A DNA stretch of 64,000 nucleotides from Selaginella moellendorffii (lineage: Eukaryota; Streptophyta; Lycopodiopsida; Selaginellales; Selaginellaceae), in NCBI RefSeq assembly GCF_000143415.4, contig NW_003314293.1, positions 129,670 through 193,669 of the forward strand, in the 5' to 3' direction. Below are positions 46,567-58,236 of this stretch, in pieces. Below the pieces are notes generated by a model. It ran no database searches, was not told where the DNA came from, and saw only the letters and a list, made by a program, of their open reading frames with translations. The first letter of the stretch is position 1, and each line of letters starts with the position of its first letter. The translations under genes were made by a program, and so were the position numbers.

Positions 46567-48317
46567 CTAGAGAAAGAATGACTCTCAGTCCAGGATTGCA
46601 AACTTTCAAGACTCAACCAACTTCCTCCTACCAACAGCTTCACATAGGCTCACCTCAACACAAATTCTCATGATCGAACAACATGCTTAAGCATTGAACA
46701 TCTTTGCCCATATAACCGACATCCAACACCGACATCCGAAAGTGCAAAATGAGCATCCAAGGCTTGATCACAAAGACCACATCATCGGATATCCACATTG
46801 CACTAACACTCTTCTTCAACCACCTTCAAGATCCAATGTGAAGCCAAAACACTAACAAGAAAAATGACATGGAAAATCAAGCTCTAAGGAAAATTCCTCA
46901 TCACTTGAAATAACAATGCCACCTCCACTAACACAAGTGCTAGTGATGTCAATGCCCCAACTACACATCTTCTCCATCCAACAATTTACTCCAAGTGCTA
47001 ACGGATCAACCGACAAGCTATAGCAAATGAATGCTACAACCCTTTTCCAACACCTTAGTGGGCAAACTTAAGGAAACAAGGTACCAACTTAAGCTGAGCA
47101 TAATGGACCACCATTGAGAATCCAGTCAAAGCTACTACAATGCTACTTCGTGCAAGTAGACTAGCTTCTCCATCAACCACTTTGGGGTTGATCATCATTT
47201 ACTCAAGCAACTTCGTAAACGCATTACTCTTTATCACATGGATATGATATAAGCATCACAATGACTTGATCATCAATTGAGTAACGCAATGAGCAATGCC
47301 TATGTCATTACTTCAAATGTTTATGTGAGTATCAAATACCAACTCGATTCGACAAAATGCAACATAAATGCCACACTCCACCAATAAAGGTTTACGACAC
47401 CCAACACCACTAATTTTTGTTCACAACACAGACAAGCTTATGCCACTCTCTTTCCGACCAATCTCAAAACTATTCCAACACCAAGCTACTCAAGAAGCAA
47501 TAGCAAGGTTCCCCGGAAAAGAATTGAGCATTGCAACCCAAGTCTTCCAATAGCGAGCCTAGACAAAATGGTTTAGTGTTTCACCACTATCCATCCCATA
47601 ACTCACTATTGTAAAACCACCATCTCCAACATGCATCAAGATAGGGACTCTTGATTGCATGATGTGAACACAAGCAATGAGTTAACACCTCTTTGCAAAT
47701 CATCTCTCCAAGAAGAGAAAATGATTTACGTATTTGATCCTCCGTCCCCGATGACTCTCTTTTCGGTCTCATCTTTGACTAAACCTCAAACTTGCTTTCG
47801 CACTGCCTTCAGTTCAATCCAAGAAAAGTTTATGAGAGAGCACGGCCATGACTACTTGAACCAATAGACTAATCCCTATAGTCTTGATTGATCCACTTAT
47901 AATCATGCCTAGGAAGGATCCACTAGTGCCGTGCTAAACAGCTACGGACCAGCCTATTTGCCACTCTTAGCAAACCCAGGGAGGTTTGCGTTCACCCATG
48001 GTACATGGAACAACTCATGGATCCACCGATAGGCTAACATTAATCCTGCCAACTCAAAGTGTAACCTCGAGTTGCTAATGCGCCTCACTCACAAGCCCAA
48101 GCGCAAACTCGTGTAATGAAACAACTCAGTCCACCCTATGAGCCCAAGAGCAAGCTCATATAATATGGAACAAAAAGGTAACCAAAACCTATCCCAAGGA
48201 ACCAATGTGAAGTCTTTGCACCAAAACGTGTACCCACTCGGATCATCGTTTTCATCTCTGCGTATGCAACGAGACTAGTTGCCCAATCTCATTGGATAGT
48301 TCTCGCCGAGACTCATC

Positions 48318-48328
48318 CTCTGATACCA
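48318..48328 (-). promoter_or_regulatory. E1 primer binding site
   Basis: TGGTATCAGAG on the minus strand, adjacent to the 5' LTR at 48331. Confidence 0.85.
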
Positions 48329-48330
48329 AA

Positions 48331-49466
48331 TGTAGCGCACATGGTTTTGACCCTTTATCCTATGGTGATTTACCATAGGATAACACCACGAAGCGGAACC
48401 TAAACCCTCTTTGTGCCACGTGACAGATGCCACGTGTCCATGCCACGTGTCCATAGGAACCCGAGGTTCAGGGCCTTGGGCCACTGAACGAAGGAACGGT
48501 GCCAAACTCCCAAGCGTGACGCCAAGGAGTGGTGGAACCGGACCACGGAGCAACTCCCGAGCATATAGCCCAAGGAGCGAAGGGACAGAGGCTCGGAGCG
48601 ACTTGGAACAGTCCTAGAGCAACCAGCATCCCAATGCCAGGACCAGCACGCAAAACGGAGCCAAACGGAGTTTGGCGCTATTTCAGCATACCGGTGGCCT
48701 AACGTGAGGATATGGGTACTCCACCAGCTAGCATGGAATGGAACTTGGGCTTAGACCCAAGCCGGACGCAGAACAAGGACAGGCACGCAAGCGGGAGCTA
48801 GACTATGCCTCAGGTTGGTCGGCCATGCCCGACCTACCCACTATCCCTACTATACATTTGGAACCCCCCACAACCCCCCCCCCCCTTGAGGAACACACGC
48901 TTTGGGCTTTCACCCCAAGCCTCCCTTAGTATTAGGAGTTAGTCTCTGGGACAAGCTTGAAACTTACTAAATATGGAATGTCCTTAGAATGCGAATTTGG
49001 ACACGGGACGAACACCATTGTGTTCAGGCCGATCTCTACATTCCGTAGATATGCCAAATGAGCAAATCTAAACACTTTCCATAAATAGCATTTGGGACCG
49101 AAATGAGACTAACACAAAGGGCATGATAGCGAGGGTGTTTGGCAGACACGGTAAGCTATCATCTAGCGATGTTGAGGGACCAATCTCAATATCGCTGGGG
49201 TTCCCAACACTAGCAAGTGCAAGCCAACATCATGAGTTTCTCATCACCGTGTCAAGTCTGCTTGACTTAATGACAACTTAGGATTTCCTTCCTTAGTGCC
49301 CTTCCGGTCTAAGTGCACATGTGTTGACCAGTTTCTCAACTAGCTTAGGCGGAGACTAATAACGGGTCCAGCAATATCGACCTCCTGCCATCGTGGCAGT
49401 AAGAAAGAATATCCGAAAGGACTAGCCGACAGGTAACTTTCAATACCTGAAGTCACATTCGCGACA
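48331..49466 (-). repeat. E1 5' LTR
   Basis: 1136 bp, paired with 35659-36783; followed by target duplication ATATC. Confidence 0.9.
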
Positions 49467-49471
49467 ATATC

Positions 49472-49583
49472 CCAAGACCCTTAACCAATTAGGAAAGAAG
49501 GTGCACTCTTGTTCATGGGCCTTTTCCCTTTATATTTGAATCCCATAGATCGTCTTTTAAGTTATTCTCTTTGGTTGCTTACA
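49472..49583 (-). mobile_element. Small LTR (TRIM-like), part 2
   Basis: Continuation of 35577-35658 after the E1 insertion. The uninterrupted copy at 51764-51903 shows the join. Confidence 0.6.
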
Positions 49584-52500
49584 CAAACTTAATATCACAA
49601 AGGTTCCCAACACTAGTAAGTGCAGCTAATATATGAATTTCTAATATTAAGCTGAGTATGTTCAATAAGAAACACATAGGAGTTCTTACCTTATATTTAT
49701 TCAGCATAAGTACATACATGATAATCAATTTCTCAACTAGTTTGGATGGAGATTGATATCCAAAAGTACTTATTAACATATAATTTTTAATACCCACAAT
49801 CACATTAACAAACTCTCCAACCGCCCTCGCCCCCCCCCCCCCCCCAGGGAAAATCGACGTCCATGTCAATGCATACTTTAGTCTAGACTATTGCCAAGGA
49901 AATAACTCTAGAAAAAGTTCACAATGTCTGTACTTTGTGAAAACTGCACCGACTTAAATGAGTTAGGAGGAAACCTCTCTATTTAATGTAAATGTGCTAC
50001 AATTCATACATCTTTTGGCCGTCACTGACAAGGAAATGACTAATGGAGTCAATCACCCTTGCTACTCTAGGTATCACCTAGCCTGCAAAAGATGATATAC
50101 CCTTGTTTACAAGTGATATAGAGAGAGAAATTAAAGGTCCTAACCCTCTTGAGTAAACAAACTAAATTCATCAGTAAGGTTTAGATAGATTATTATAAAC
50201 AAATAGTGAGAGTTGTTTACATGATCACACCCTTTTGACGGAATAAGGAACATCAAAAAAAGGGTGGGTGATATGACTAATTGACAATAGTTATCCATAA
50301 CTAAATATTTCATTATGCATACGAAATGCCAAAGTCAGTTAGTTTATAATGGCCTAAACCCAAAGATAAAATATTGGAGAATATTAAAGTAAAAAAAATG
50401 ATATCTTAGAGATTAAATTATCAATGAATAAATCATATATTAGAATATTAAGATATTCTAATGCAGTTATCATCCAATAAACTAGTATTATAGGAACCAT
50501 CAATATCATTAAATGGTGACCAACAAAAAAACTTTTTTTAGCAAGTAAATCATTAAGAAAACTCAATAATAAAACTTAATTATCAAAGATTGTAAATAGT
50601 ATGCTAAACAATTTATAAAAGACAACTCAAAAACACAAAGTACTATCGACTAGCAAGCAAAATGCTTACATATATATCACTTAAAGGAAATAACATCCAA
50701 TCTATCAAAATCAACTGTAACAACAATTAACATAATAGAATGAATGCTGCAAGAGCTAACAAACACTAGTTCACTTTAATTATCACATTAATGAATGTGA
50801 ATAGATTCCAGTTAATAAGTTGTTCAAACAAGGGTAAGCAACATCTCAAACCCAAGAAATCAATCCAAAGCAAACTATAAAAAATATGTGGTAATACAGA
50901 AAGATAAAATTCATCAAAATAATAACTAACCATCATGAAAATTCATCAATCATCCCATCAATAGAGAAATGCATAATCATTATCGAAGAAATAATTTACT
51001 ATTCTGAAGAATAGTAAATCATTTAACACCAACAATAATTTAGTAAAACCTTTAACAAAGATAATCAATTATTCTAAAGAATAGTTAATCACCACCAATT
51101 ATTGCTAGATGCAAATACTAATTTCAACATCAAAGTTAATAAGTAACTCCTAACAAATGGAACAATAAGCATAAAACTTAAAGAACTAAAAGCTTGAAGA
51201 GATATATAGCCAAGTCTTGCCTAATAATGATCATGAGTTTCATATGAACTAATTCAAGGTATAACCCACAATATCCTTTTAAACATATTTAAAAGCCAAA
51301 CTTCATAATGCTAAAGTTAATGAAAAACATGTTTGTATCAATTCAAAAGCTAAACATAACATAACTATACTCAACAAATGATCACCAAATGATCTTTTAA
51401 GAATTCATCTTTTATAGCAAAATATAACTAACTTCATAACAAGCACAAGAAGAATCATTAATTATCAATATATCCTCAACTCAATCAAACAAAAATTTAA
51501 TAGTTTCAATATCAATCACTAACTCTTCTTTTAAAACTAGCATAGTCCATAATTATATTATGTTTTAAGGAAAAGCCAAAACTCAACCCTACAAAACAAT
51601 TTCGTCTAAAACATAACTAATTTAAGTTGCCACTCAACTCATTTGAATGTTAATATAGTTGCTAATTAACAAATGCACAAATGCCAATGGCATAAACCTA
51701 GAACTAAAATCATCAACACTAATGCCAATGATACAAATCTAGAGCCAAAATCATCAACACTATTGTAAGCTTTTGAATTTAGACTTTCCAAAAGGTCACC
51801 TAACCTAGTATTATTCAAACCTAGGGACACTTAACCCCAACTATCTCAAGACCCTTAATCAATTATGGATTGTCTTTCATGTCATTCTCTTTGGTTACTT
51901 ACAACTATTTATATCATGACTAATGAAATTGAATATTAAACTTATGAAAAAACATCTCATCTCACTCCAATCTCAACTTTAATAATGTTAATAGCAGTGC
52001 ATTACTTCAATGTCATCAACACTAGAATAAAACTAAAAGAAAATAAAAGTCAATCACCACTTAAAACTTTTTAGCAACCAAACTAGCCAAGGCCAAACAT
52101 ACTTTATTCAATATCCAAGACCAAACCTTCAATAATACTCAACTATAAATAACACTTTATCAAGGAGTGAATTACTACATCTAAGACTCAATGAAATCCA
52201 ATACTACGAATTAAATATAATAAAAAAATATCAATGAAGATAAAATCAAAATGCTAACATGGAAAAACCATGTAAAGCTAATGATACAATCCTCTATAAT
52301 ACCATCCGGTAATCAAACCCATCACTGCTAAATCATTATCAAGTTAAACAAATGTTAGTAGTCCTCAACAAAGTATATAAGTAATCATTAATTGCAAAGC
52401 AACTAACAATCACTATTTAACTCACCTTTATAAGACCCATATACAAAACTCATATCATTGAGTTATATATTAGTCCAACAAGAAAGTAACACACCATGTA

Positions 52501-52600
52501 TAACATATAAAAACTTGGACAAGTATAAATAAAATGATTGCTTGAATCCAATTTAATTGTGATAAGTTCACTAATATATCTAACCAACAACTTTGAGCCT
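49584..52600 (-). mobile_element. Old, decayed family A element (E0)
   Basis: 49584-49812 matches the last 230 bp of a family A LTR, followed by a C-rich polypurine-tract equivalent (49825-49847) and an internal domain collinear with 36784-38720. Nearly all differences from E1/E2 are C-to-T or G-to-A plus small indels, leaving it very AT-rich. It ends abruptly near 52600 with no second LTR, and has no gene. Confidence 0.65.
51764..51903. mobile_element. Solo TRIM-like LTR with 5-bp target duplication
   Basis: 140 bp from TGTAAGCTTT to GGTTACTTACA, flanked by ACTAT on both sides (51759-51763 and 51904-51908), inserted into E0 internal sequence. It matches the interrupted LTR at 35577-35658 plus 49472-49583. 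Confidence 0.75.
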
Positions 52601-53389
52601 GCAGGCACCAGAAACACCATGGTGGAAGTTATCTTCTATACAATACTGGAATCTTTCTAAATGACACTTTTGAGGTCTTGGCAATCACCATCATGTTGTG
52701 GATCCTTAGGACCTTCTTCAGGATATAGAGCTGGCACAGGAAGGATGATTGTTAAGCACTTGATCGTGCACTGTTGGGCTTAACTTGTCACAATCCACAC
52801 TTATTGCATGGTTCTTAGACTCTCCTCCCAGCCTTAGGCTGCTCTGATCACTAGTGTATAATGCTCTGAGCTTGCCCACAGCGAGCACACCAATTCCAAG
52901 TTGTGTCATGGATTAGTCATTGATAGGCATCAGAAATTTATCCAATAAACTTTTGCCACGTGGACCTGAAAATTTATGCATGCAAAGTTATGTTTTTACA
53001 AATTGCACAGCATCATTTGCAAAAAAGAGATTAAGGAAGGGCAATATATATATGTGTGCAAGAATGGATGTTTAGTGGCTTTGCTAAACTCATGAAATTT
53101 ATTGTTTGAAAGGTATCTGAAAAGATTCCCGCGAAACAGAATGCATGAATATTAGGAATATATTAGGTATGTCCAGGCTGTCAAAACGCGGCTAGATCGC
53201 GGCTGTAGCAAGCACATGCAAACATTTCATATTTTTCTTGTTACTATAAAAAGTTGATGTAGCAAACCAAAAGAGAAATCAAAAGTCTGTTTCAACAAAA
53301 ATAAAAGAGAAATCAATACCAAATGTGTGTGTATATATATATAAAATACTATTGATAAATTCTATGGTTTCAATTTTCTTGGATTGTCA
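52601..53389. other. Intergenic before secreted-protein gene
   Basis: No confident gene. A 63-codon minus-strand frame at 52718-52909 has a mixed composition but no recognised domain. Confidence 0.4.
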
Positions 53390-53917
53390 ATGACAAAGCT
53401 CTTTAGTTTCGCGATCTTTCTCTTGGCAATGGCTCTCACTTGTAGTGCACCTCCACCAGCTCAGCGGGGTTTGTTTAGGTTTTTGCTCGACTACAACTTG
53501 CTCAGTGTAGCGCAGGTGAGAGAACTCATGGTCGAAGTGCTCAATCGTGTCCGGAACCACCGCAACAACCTGGCGATAGTGGGCGAGCCAATCACGTGGG
53601 TTGCTACGCTTGCGGAAGACGTGCGGGTGTGGGTGCAAGTCCGAGTGATGGACGAATTTTGGCATGAAGATCGGGATGGAATATGCTCCACCCCATCAAA
53701 CCGGCTCGCGTACCCGTTTAGAGACTTACTGAACAGTGTTTTAGAAATGACTGAGTCAGTCAGGGAGCAGCTCATTGATCGGGAGTTCTGGTACGGCTAT
53801 GTGGAAGTTGTGTTCCAGGCGTTCGGGATAGTATATCGCATCGAAAGGGACAGGAGCAGGGACAGGGATCCTAGAACTTCAAATACTGAGCTGTTTAGGC
53901 AATGCCCTATACATTGA
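53390..53917 (+). CDS. Novel small secreted protein
   Basis: Single-exon frame, 175 aa from ATG at 53390. A clear signal peptide (MTKLFSFAIFLLAMALTC, cleavage probably near residue 18-20) is followed by a mature part of about 155 aa with no membrane segment. The mature protein looks helical and charged: VAQVRELMVEVLNRVRNHRN, a Val/Trp-rich block WVQVRVMDEFWHEDRD, SNRLAYPFRDLL, REQLIDREFWYGYVEVVFQAF, a basic RDRSRDRDPR run, and the tail TELFRQCPIH. The mature part has two cysteines (ICSTP and QCPIH), which could pair. I recognise no family. A scrambled paralogue lies at 28326-28797, and conservation of both termini there supports this being a real gene. Confidence 0.65.
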   Translation: MTKLFSFAIFLLAMALTCSAPPPAQRGLFRFLLDYNLLSVAQVRELMVEVLNRVRNHRNNLAIVGEPITWVATLAEDVRVWVQVRVMDEFWHEDRDGICSTPSNRLAYPFRDLLNSVLEMTESVREQLIDREFWYGYVEVVFQAFGIVYRIERDRSRDRDPRTSNTELFRQCPIH

Positions 53918-54400
53918 CTTTGTACTGTTAAATAGAATAGGTTATAAGTGTCCTATAATGTCTATTATCCAGCTATGAAAAATGCTTTATAACATCCAAA
54001 ACATTCCCCCGAGACAAAATATCTAGTGGGATTCGAACCCATGCCCTTGTGGACCCTTGACTCCATTGACCCTGTTGAAGCTAGGCCCATGATTGAAGAT
54101 GTGATCCCCTCCCCTTTCACTGCCAAGCAATTGTCGCAGATCCACCAGATGGAACTTGTGGCTAGAGCGTCAGGTGTTAGCCAAGCTCCATCCATTGCTT
54201 TTCTTTCCTCTGTCAAGGCAAGGTCCTGTGTCTTTTTCACCATTACAAAACCTTTTTTTTCCTTCTTTTTCTCTGTTCTTCTTTTTTCCAAACATTCTTG
54301 TTAGCTTATAGATTTTTCTACAAGTCAAGTAGAAACGATGCATGGTTATGTAGAAGAAAACCTTCTTTTCTTTGGAAGTTCTAAAACTCTGGTTTTGCAG

Positions 54401-54871
54401 CCCCAAGATGCCTATGGGTGAGCTAAACCAAGGGAATCCAGTGCTGCACTAGACGTTTCCACAACATCTATCGAGCTTTGTTCTTAGATCCCTTTTTCTT
54501 TGGGTGTTCACAAGCCATTGACGCTTAAAACAAGTGGATGGGAGAAGGCTCACATTTTGCAGTAACATCTAGTGACAACTTTGAGATGTGGGGTGCAAAT
54601 GCTTGACGAGTGCATGGAAGGCGTGTTGCGACTCACGAAATCTAACTTCCGGAAGCCGCTCAACATGAGATGGTGAGAGATGGCGGAGAAGATCCTGGGC
54701 TTTGAGACGAAGAAACTTCCAATCCACTACATCCCCGGGGCCGGAGGGGTTCACGGAAGAAACACAGACAACGCTTTGATCATGGAGAAGCTCGGCTGGG
54801 CTCCGTCGCGATTAAGAGATGGGCTGCACATGTGGATCAAGGAGCAGCTCGAGGAGATTACGGAGGGATAA
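54401..54871 (+). pseudogene. GDP-mannose 3,5-epimerase pseudogene (C-terminal part)
   Basis: Remnants of the ascorbate-pathway enzyme GME appear in order: PQDAYG (54401), RFHNIY (about 54455), SSDNFEMWG (54570), LDECMEGVLRLTKSNF (54600) and the C-terminus, open from 54680 to the stop at 54871 (KKLPIHYIPG, GRNTDN, EKLGWAPSRLRDGL). Frames shift between blocks, a TGA interrupts near 54672, and conserved segments are missing. The N-terminal NAD-binding part is absent. A splice-acceptor-like TTTTGCAG directly precedes the first block, suggesting a duplicated genomic fragment rather than a retrocopy. Confidence 0.8.
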
Positions 54872-54994
54872 CATGACTCGGCAGCCATTCTTACTGAATT
54901 AGCGTTCCAAAAGTTGACTAACATTTGACCGCTGACTAAAAGTTTAGTCCATGGCTGTGTATATTAAAACTCCGTAAGAGCCACACAGTGCTCG

Positions 54995-56994
54995 CTAGGG
55001 CGGGACGTGCTCTGCGTGGATAATCGAGCATGCCGCATCTTGGGGTGCTATCGTGCGACCGTTTACGCGCAGCTGCTGAGAGTGATCGATCCTCACGGTT
55101 TTAAACGAGTAAACCTTTGCAGGAACAAGAGTTATAATCTTGAAAAGAAGAAAGGAAAAAGTATCACCTTGTTCCCCCGTTGAGCACGTACGCTGTGAAG
55201 CAATGGTTCCAGCAAACTCAAAGAGTTGCCCTCTTTCATCTGTGCACCTGAGCATGAGTGTAACTGAGGATTGAATAGCTTTGCGTACCATGCCCTCCCG
55301 AATCGCGTACACCGAAACCACGAAACACGTTCCCTCTGAATCGGCAGCCAGGTAAAAGCTGCAGCAGAGAAAGAGAGATCAGCAGCGCTGAAACTACGAC
55401 GCCGGTAACTTACAGAGGCACAGACTTATCGTGCGAGATGACTGACAAAACTTTGCAGTAGACGACGCTCCCTTTGTTAAATCCTTCTTGCAGTAACGTT
55501 ATAGGCACTCGTTTGAACGAGAACTGCCCTGTGTAAAAACAGAGTCCACATCAGTAAAACAAATTGTTTCTTGCATACGAACCACTTTCAGTGGCCAAGG
55601 AAGAAATCAGTGATGAAAGCTTCTTCGGTTTGATCCAACCCTGAAAAACATCTCCACAACTTCAGGAAACCACAGCTGATAACTCAGCAAGGGAATACCT
55701 TATTTGCAACAGCATCTTCCAGCTTAGACAAAAGCTTGACAATTTTATCAATTTCGTCCTTCGCAGGGAGCCCAGGGTCCCGAGTACTAGCTGCGTCGTA
55801 TGCTCTCAGCGCTCTCTCATAATCTTCTAGGTACTGATGCACCTGTAAACCAAAACGAACAAAATAAGACTTTGCAAAAAATCATTGCAACTTACTATTG
55901 CGCTGTTGAAATACAGATCAGGATTACCATTAGCCAGCACGTCTTTCTCCTGTAGATAATGGAAACCATCAGAAGAAAACTGGCACCACACAAAAGCGAG
56001 TAAACGCAACCGCATTTTGATAGGCCTTGAGAGATTGGTGGAGCTTTTGTCGGTCCCATGCTCCGGTCACAAAAAAGCTCGTCAAAAAGGCGTTCCCTAG
56101 CGTGTCTGTCGCAAACATGCTTCAAAACACTTCCACATAAAAAGAACGATAAAGAAACCTTCTTACACCAGGAGTGTCCATCTTTGACATCCAAACACAC
56201 TGCTTCCTTGGCGTGCTTGATGCTTTCTTCAACCATCTCGGATTCGTTTGCGGTTCCTATTAAGCAAGAAAGTCACAAGCCGGTAAGCAAAACAAAACGG
56301 GCTTAACCTTTTCCAAGTCGCCGCTCCAGCATAGACAGTTGCTGTAAGATCTTCTTATTTGGTCCCTGCAAACTTATGTCAGAGAAAACGAAGACAAAAA
56401 ACCAAAGAAGAAGAAAAAGAAGAAACCTTTTGAAGTCCCAGGCTGAAACAGTTTTTTGCTGAAGAAAAGTCTCCCTTCTTCCAGAAGCAATTCCCCAGGC
56501 AGGACCAAGCATCCACAATAGAAGGATCCAGCTTCACCTGCCTCAGGTTCAACAAGAGTGGTACTTAAGAACATCCTTTGCTGCAAAGGAATAAGGTAAG
56601 ATCAGGGAATGCAGCATTATATCGCGGTCTTTTACGTGCTCTCTCGTCAATCCAGCCATGAAAAATGCGAGGGTCTAGGCGAGCATACCGCTTTGGAGAG
56701 GTGATCTTCGGCCTCTTTGCAATACTCCGGCATAACATCCAAAACTTTCCCCTTGAAATACTCCCAGAGCGCGCGGCGAGGGGGCAGCTTCTTGCATTCT
56801 AAGCGAAAAACGTGAGAGAAAGCCACATTTTCGAGATTCTCACCTAGAGAGATGTCATCGAGGGCCGCGATCAGCTCCTTTGCGGATCGCTCCAGGCGAT
56901 CCCTCTTCTCGGCGGCGTCGAGAGGAAAGAATGTGTCCCGCACTTTGTAGAGGCTCTCGATCGCCGGCTGCAGCGCCTCGAGTGACGACGCCAT
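54995..56994 (-). CDS. TTC5: Tetratricopeptide repeat protein 5 (TTC5/STRAP) homologue
   Basis: Eleven exons: complement(join(54995..55358, 55414..55528, 55583..55640, 55699..55842, 55896..55949, 56011..56105, 56167..56256, 56308..56365, 56427..56537, 56689..56798, 56844..56994)), 1350 nt, 449 aa, close to the family's usual ~440. TPR helices are readable in order: AEDHLSKAVKLDPSIVDAW, WKKGDFSSAKNCFS, IKHAKEAVCLDVKDGHSW, LGNAFLTSFFVTGAWDR, SLKAYQNA, GNPDLYFNSAIVHQYL and ERALRAYDAA. The C-terminal OB-fold-like domain (about 290-449) includes GSVVYCKVLSVIS, ADSEGTCFVVSVYAI and FKTVRIDHSQQLRVNG. In animals TTC5 is a stress-response co-factor and binds tubulin nascent chains; the plant role is unknown. 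The last exon has about 40 residues between SVTLMLR and VYSFKTV that families usually lack, perhaps a missed in-frame intron. Confidence 0.88.
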
Positions 56995-58236
56995 CGCCGC
57001 GCTGGACTGCCCTAGAATCCCACTTCGTAATAAGTAATTCCCAGGATATGCGTTTCAAGCTTTGTCCACGTGGGCGGCTGGGATGCGCGCCACTTGGCAG
57101 ACATCCATTGAGAGCATTGTAAGTGTGATTCAAGGAATTTTCCTGACAAAGAACTATTATTTAAATATTTTTGTGCCTTGCATCATATGTATTAATCCAC
57201 AAATAAAAACAAGTTAAAAAAAAGAAGAAGTATGTAAAAATATATAAAAGAGAATTAAAGAGAAACTCCCAAAAGAGAAGCTTCAATTCAACAGTCAAGT
57301 CAGTCGCAACAGATCCTTCGATCCCTACACACAATTCCTTCTGCTTCGAAAATGCCGTGAAGAACTTGCCATTGAACAAGAACACGCACACAAATTAAAC
57401 GCGTCAGTCAGTCAGAAAGGTGGCGGTGGAACTTTTCCTTTTCAGGTGTTGAGACATCCAAGTCAATAAGGATCTCATTACCATCACAAACAATAATCAC
57501 CATCTAAACTTCATAGCTTCAACCACATACTCTTTAGTTGAGCATAGAAAGATTTAAACATCAGCGCAGCCCACTGTTGCAAAGCCGGCACTTAAAATAA
57601 TGCCCAAAACTCATACAAGAACTCTCCTCAGCCGGCCGAGCAGCCTCTATGTCGGCCTCAATTCACGACACCAATGTGGCTTTCCACGTAGCTCTCCTTT
57701 CCTTTCACCTTTCCAAGAGCCAAAAGATCTCGAAGATCACAGAGGGAGAAAAGGAAACATGTTTAGCGCGCGGGCAAAGTGATTTGCCGCATCTGGACTG
57801 TTGTTGGCTATAGAAGATCATCCAGGAGCCCTGAAAAGCAAGAAGTTGGTGTGTAGCATAGTAGCAAAAGCGTTGGGATAGAGAGAGAGAGAGAGAGAGA
57901 GCTAGCTCAGAGAGAAAGATTGACAATGCGACTGCTATAGTTTACGAAGTCGTCTTAGTTAGACCACTGTTCCTGGGGAGAAAGAATAGAATTTCTCGCG
58001 ACTTTTAAAAGCCAGCGCCATTCCACTTCCCTTACTCAGGTCATTTAGTCACACGCTCACGGTTTTCTCTCATGCACGTCGCCCTCGCTGCGCTATCCTC
58101 GCGTCTTCCTTGAATTCCTGGAGGAAGATCTGCCCCCCCCCCGCGATCGAATTCCTGGGAAGATCTTCTCCTTTTTGTTTTTGTAGCGGAATCTCAAAGT
58201 TTTTCTTCCTTGGCGGCCTTCTTTTTCCTCTTCCGG
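56995..58236. other. Divergent intergenic region
   Basis: 1.24 kb between the TTC5 start (minus) and the dioxygenase start (plus), presumably containing both promoters. A (GA)11 run lies at 57880-57901. No gene recognised. Confidence 0.6.

Larger units (their letters stand above)
35659..49466 (-). mobile_element. Family A LTR retrotransposon E1 (LARD-like), with nested E2
   Basis: Complete element with identical 5-bp target duplications ATATC (35654-35658 and 49467-49471). The 3' LTR is 35659-36783 and the 5' LTR 48331-49466, roughly 1% different by eye apart from one small deletion. PBS TGGTATCAGAG is at 48318-48328, two bases from the LTR, and the polypurine tract follows 36783. The internal domain is 36784-39302 plus 46567-48330 (about 4.3 kb). 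It has no frame longer than about 90 codons and no gag, protease, RT or integrase motif, so movement must depend on another element's proteins. It inserted into a TRIM-like LTR and was later hit by E2. Confidence 0.9.

Noticed and set aside
52718-52909. 63-codon minus-strand frame starting MTQLGIGVLAVGKL
   Set aside because: Balanced composition, but too short and without recognisable domain, splice partners or homologous copy.
54020-54050. tRNA-like T-arm (GGGTTCGAATCCC on the minus strand)
   Set aside because: No matching acceptor, D-arm or anticodon arm; probably part of a decayed repeat.
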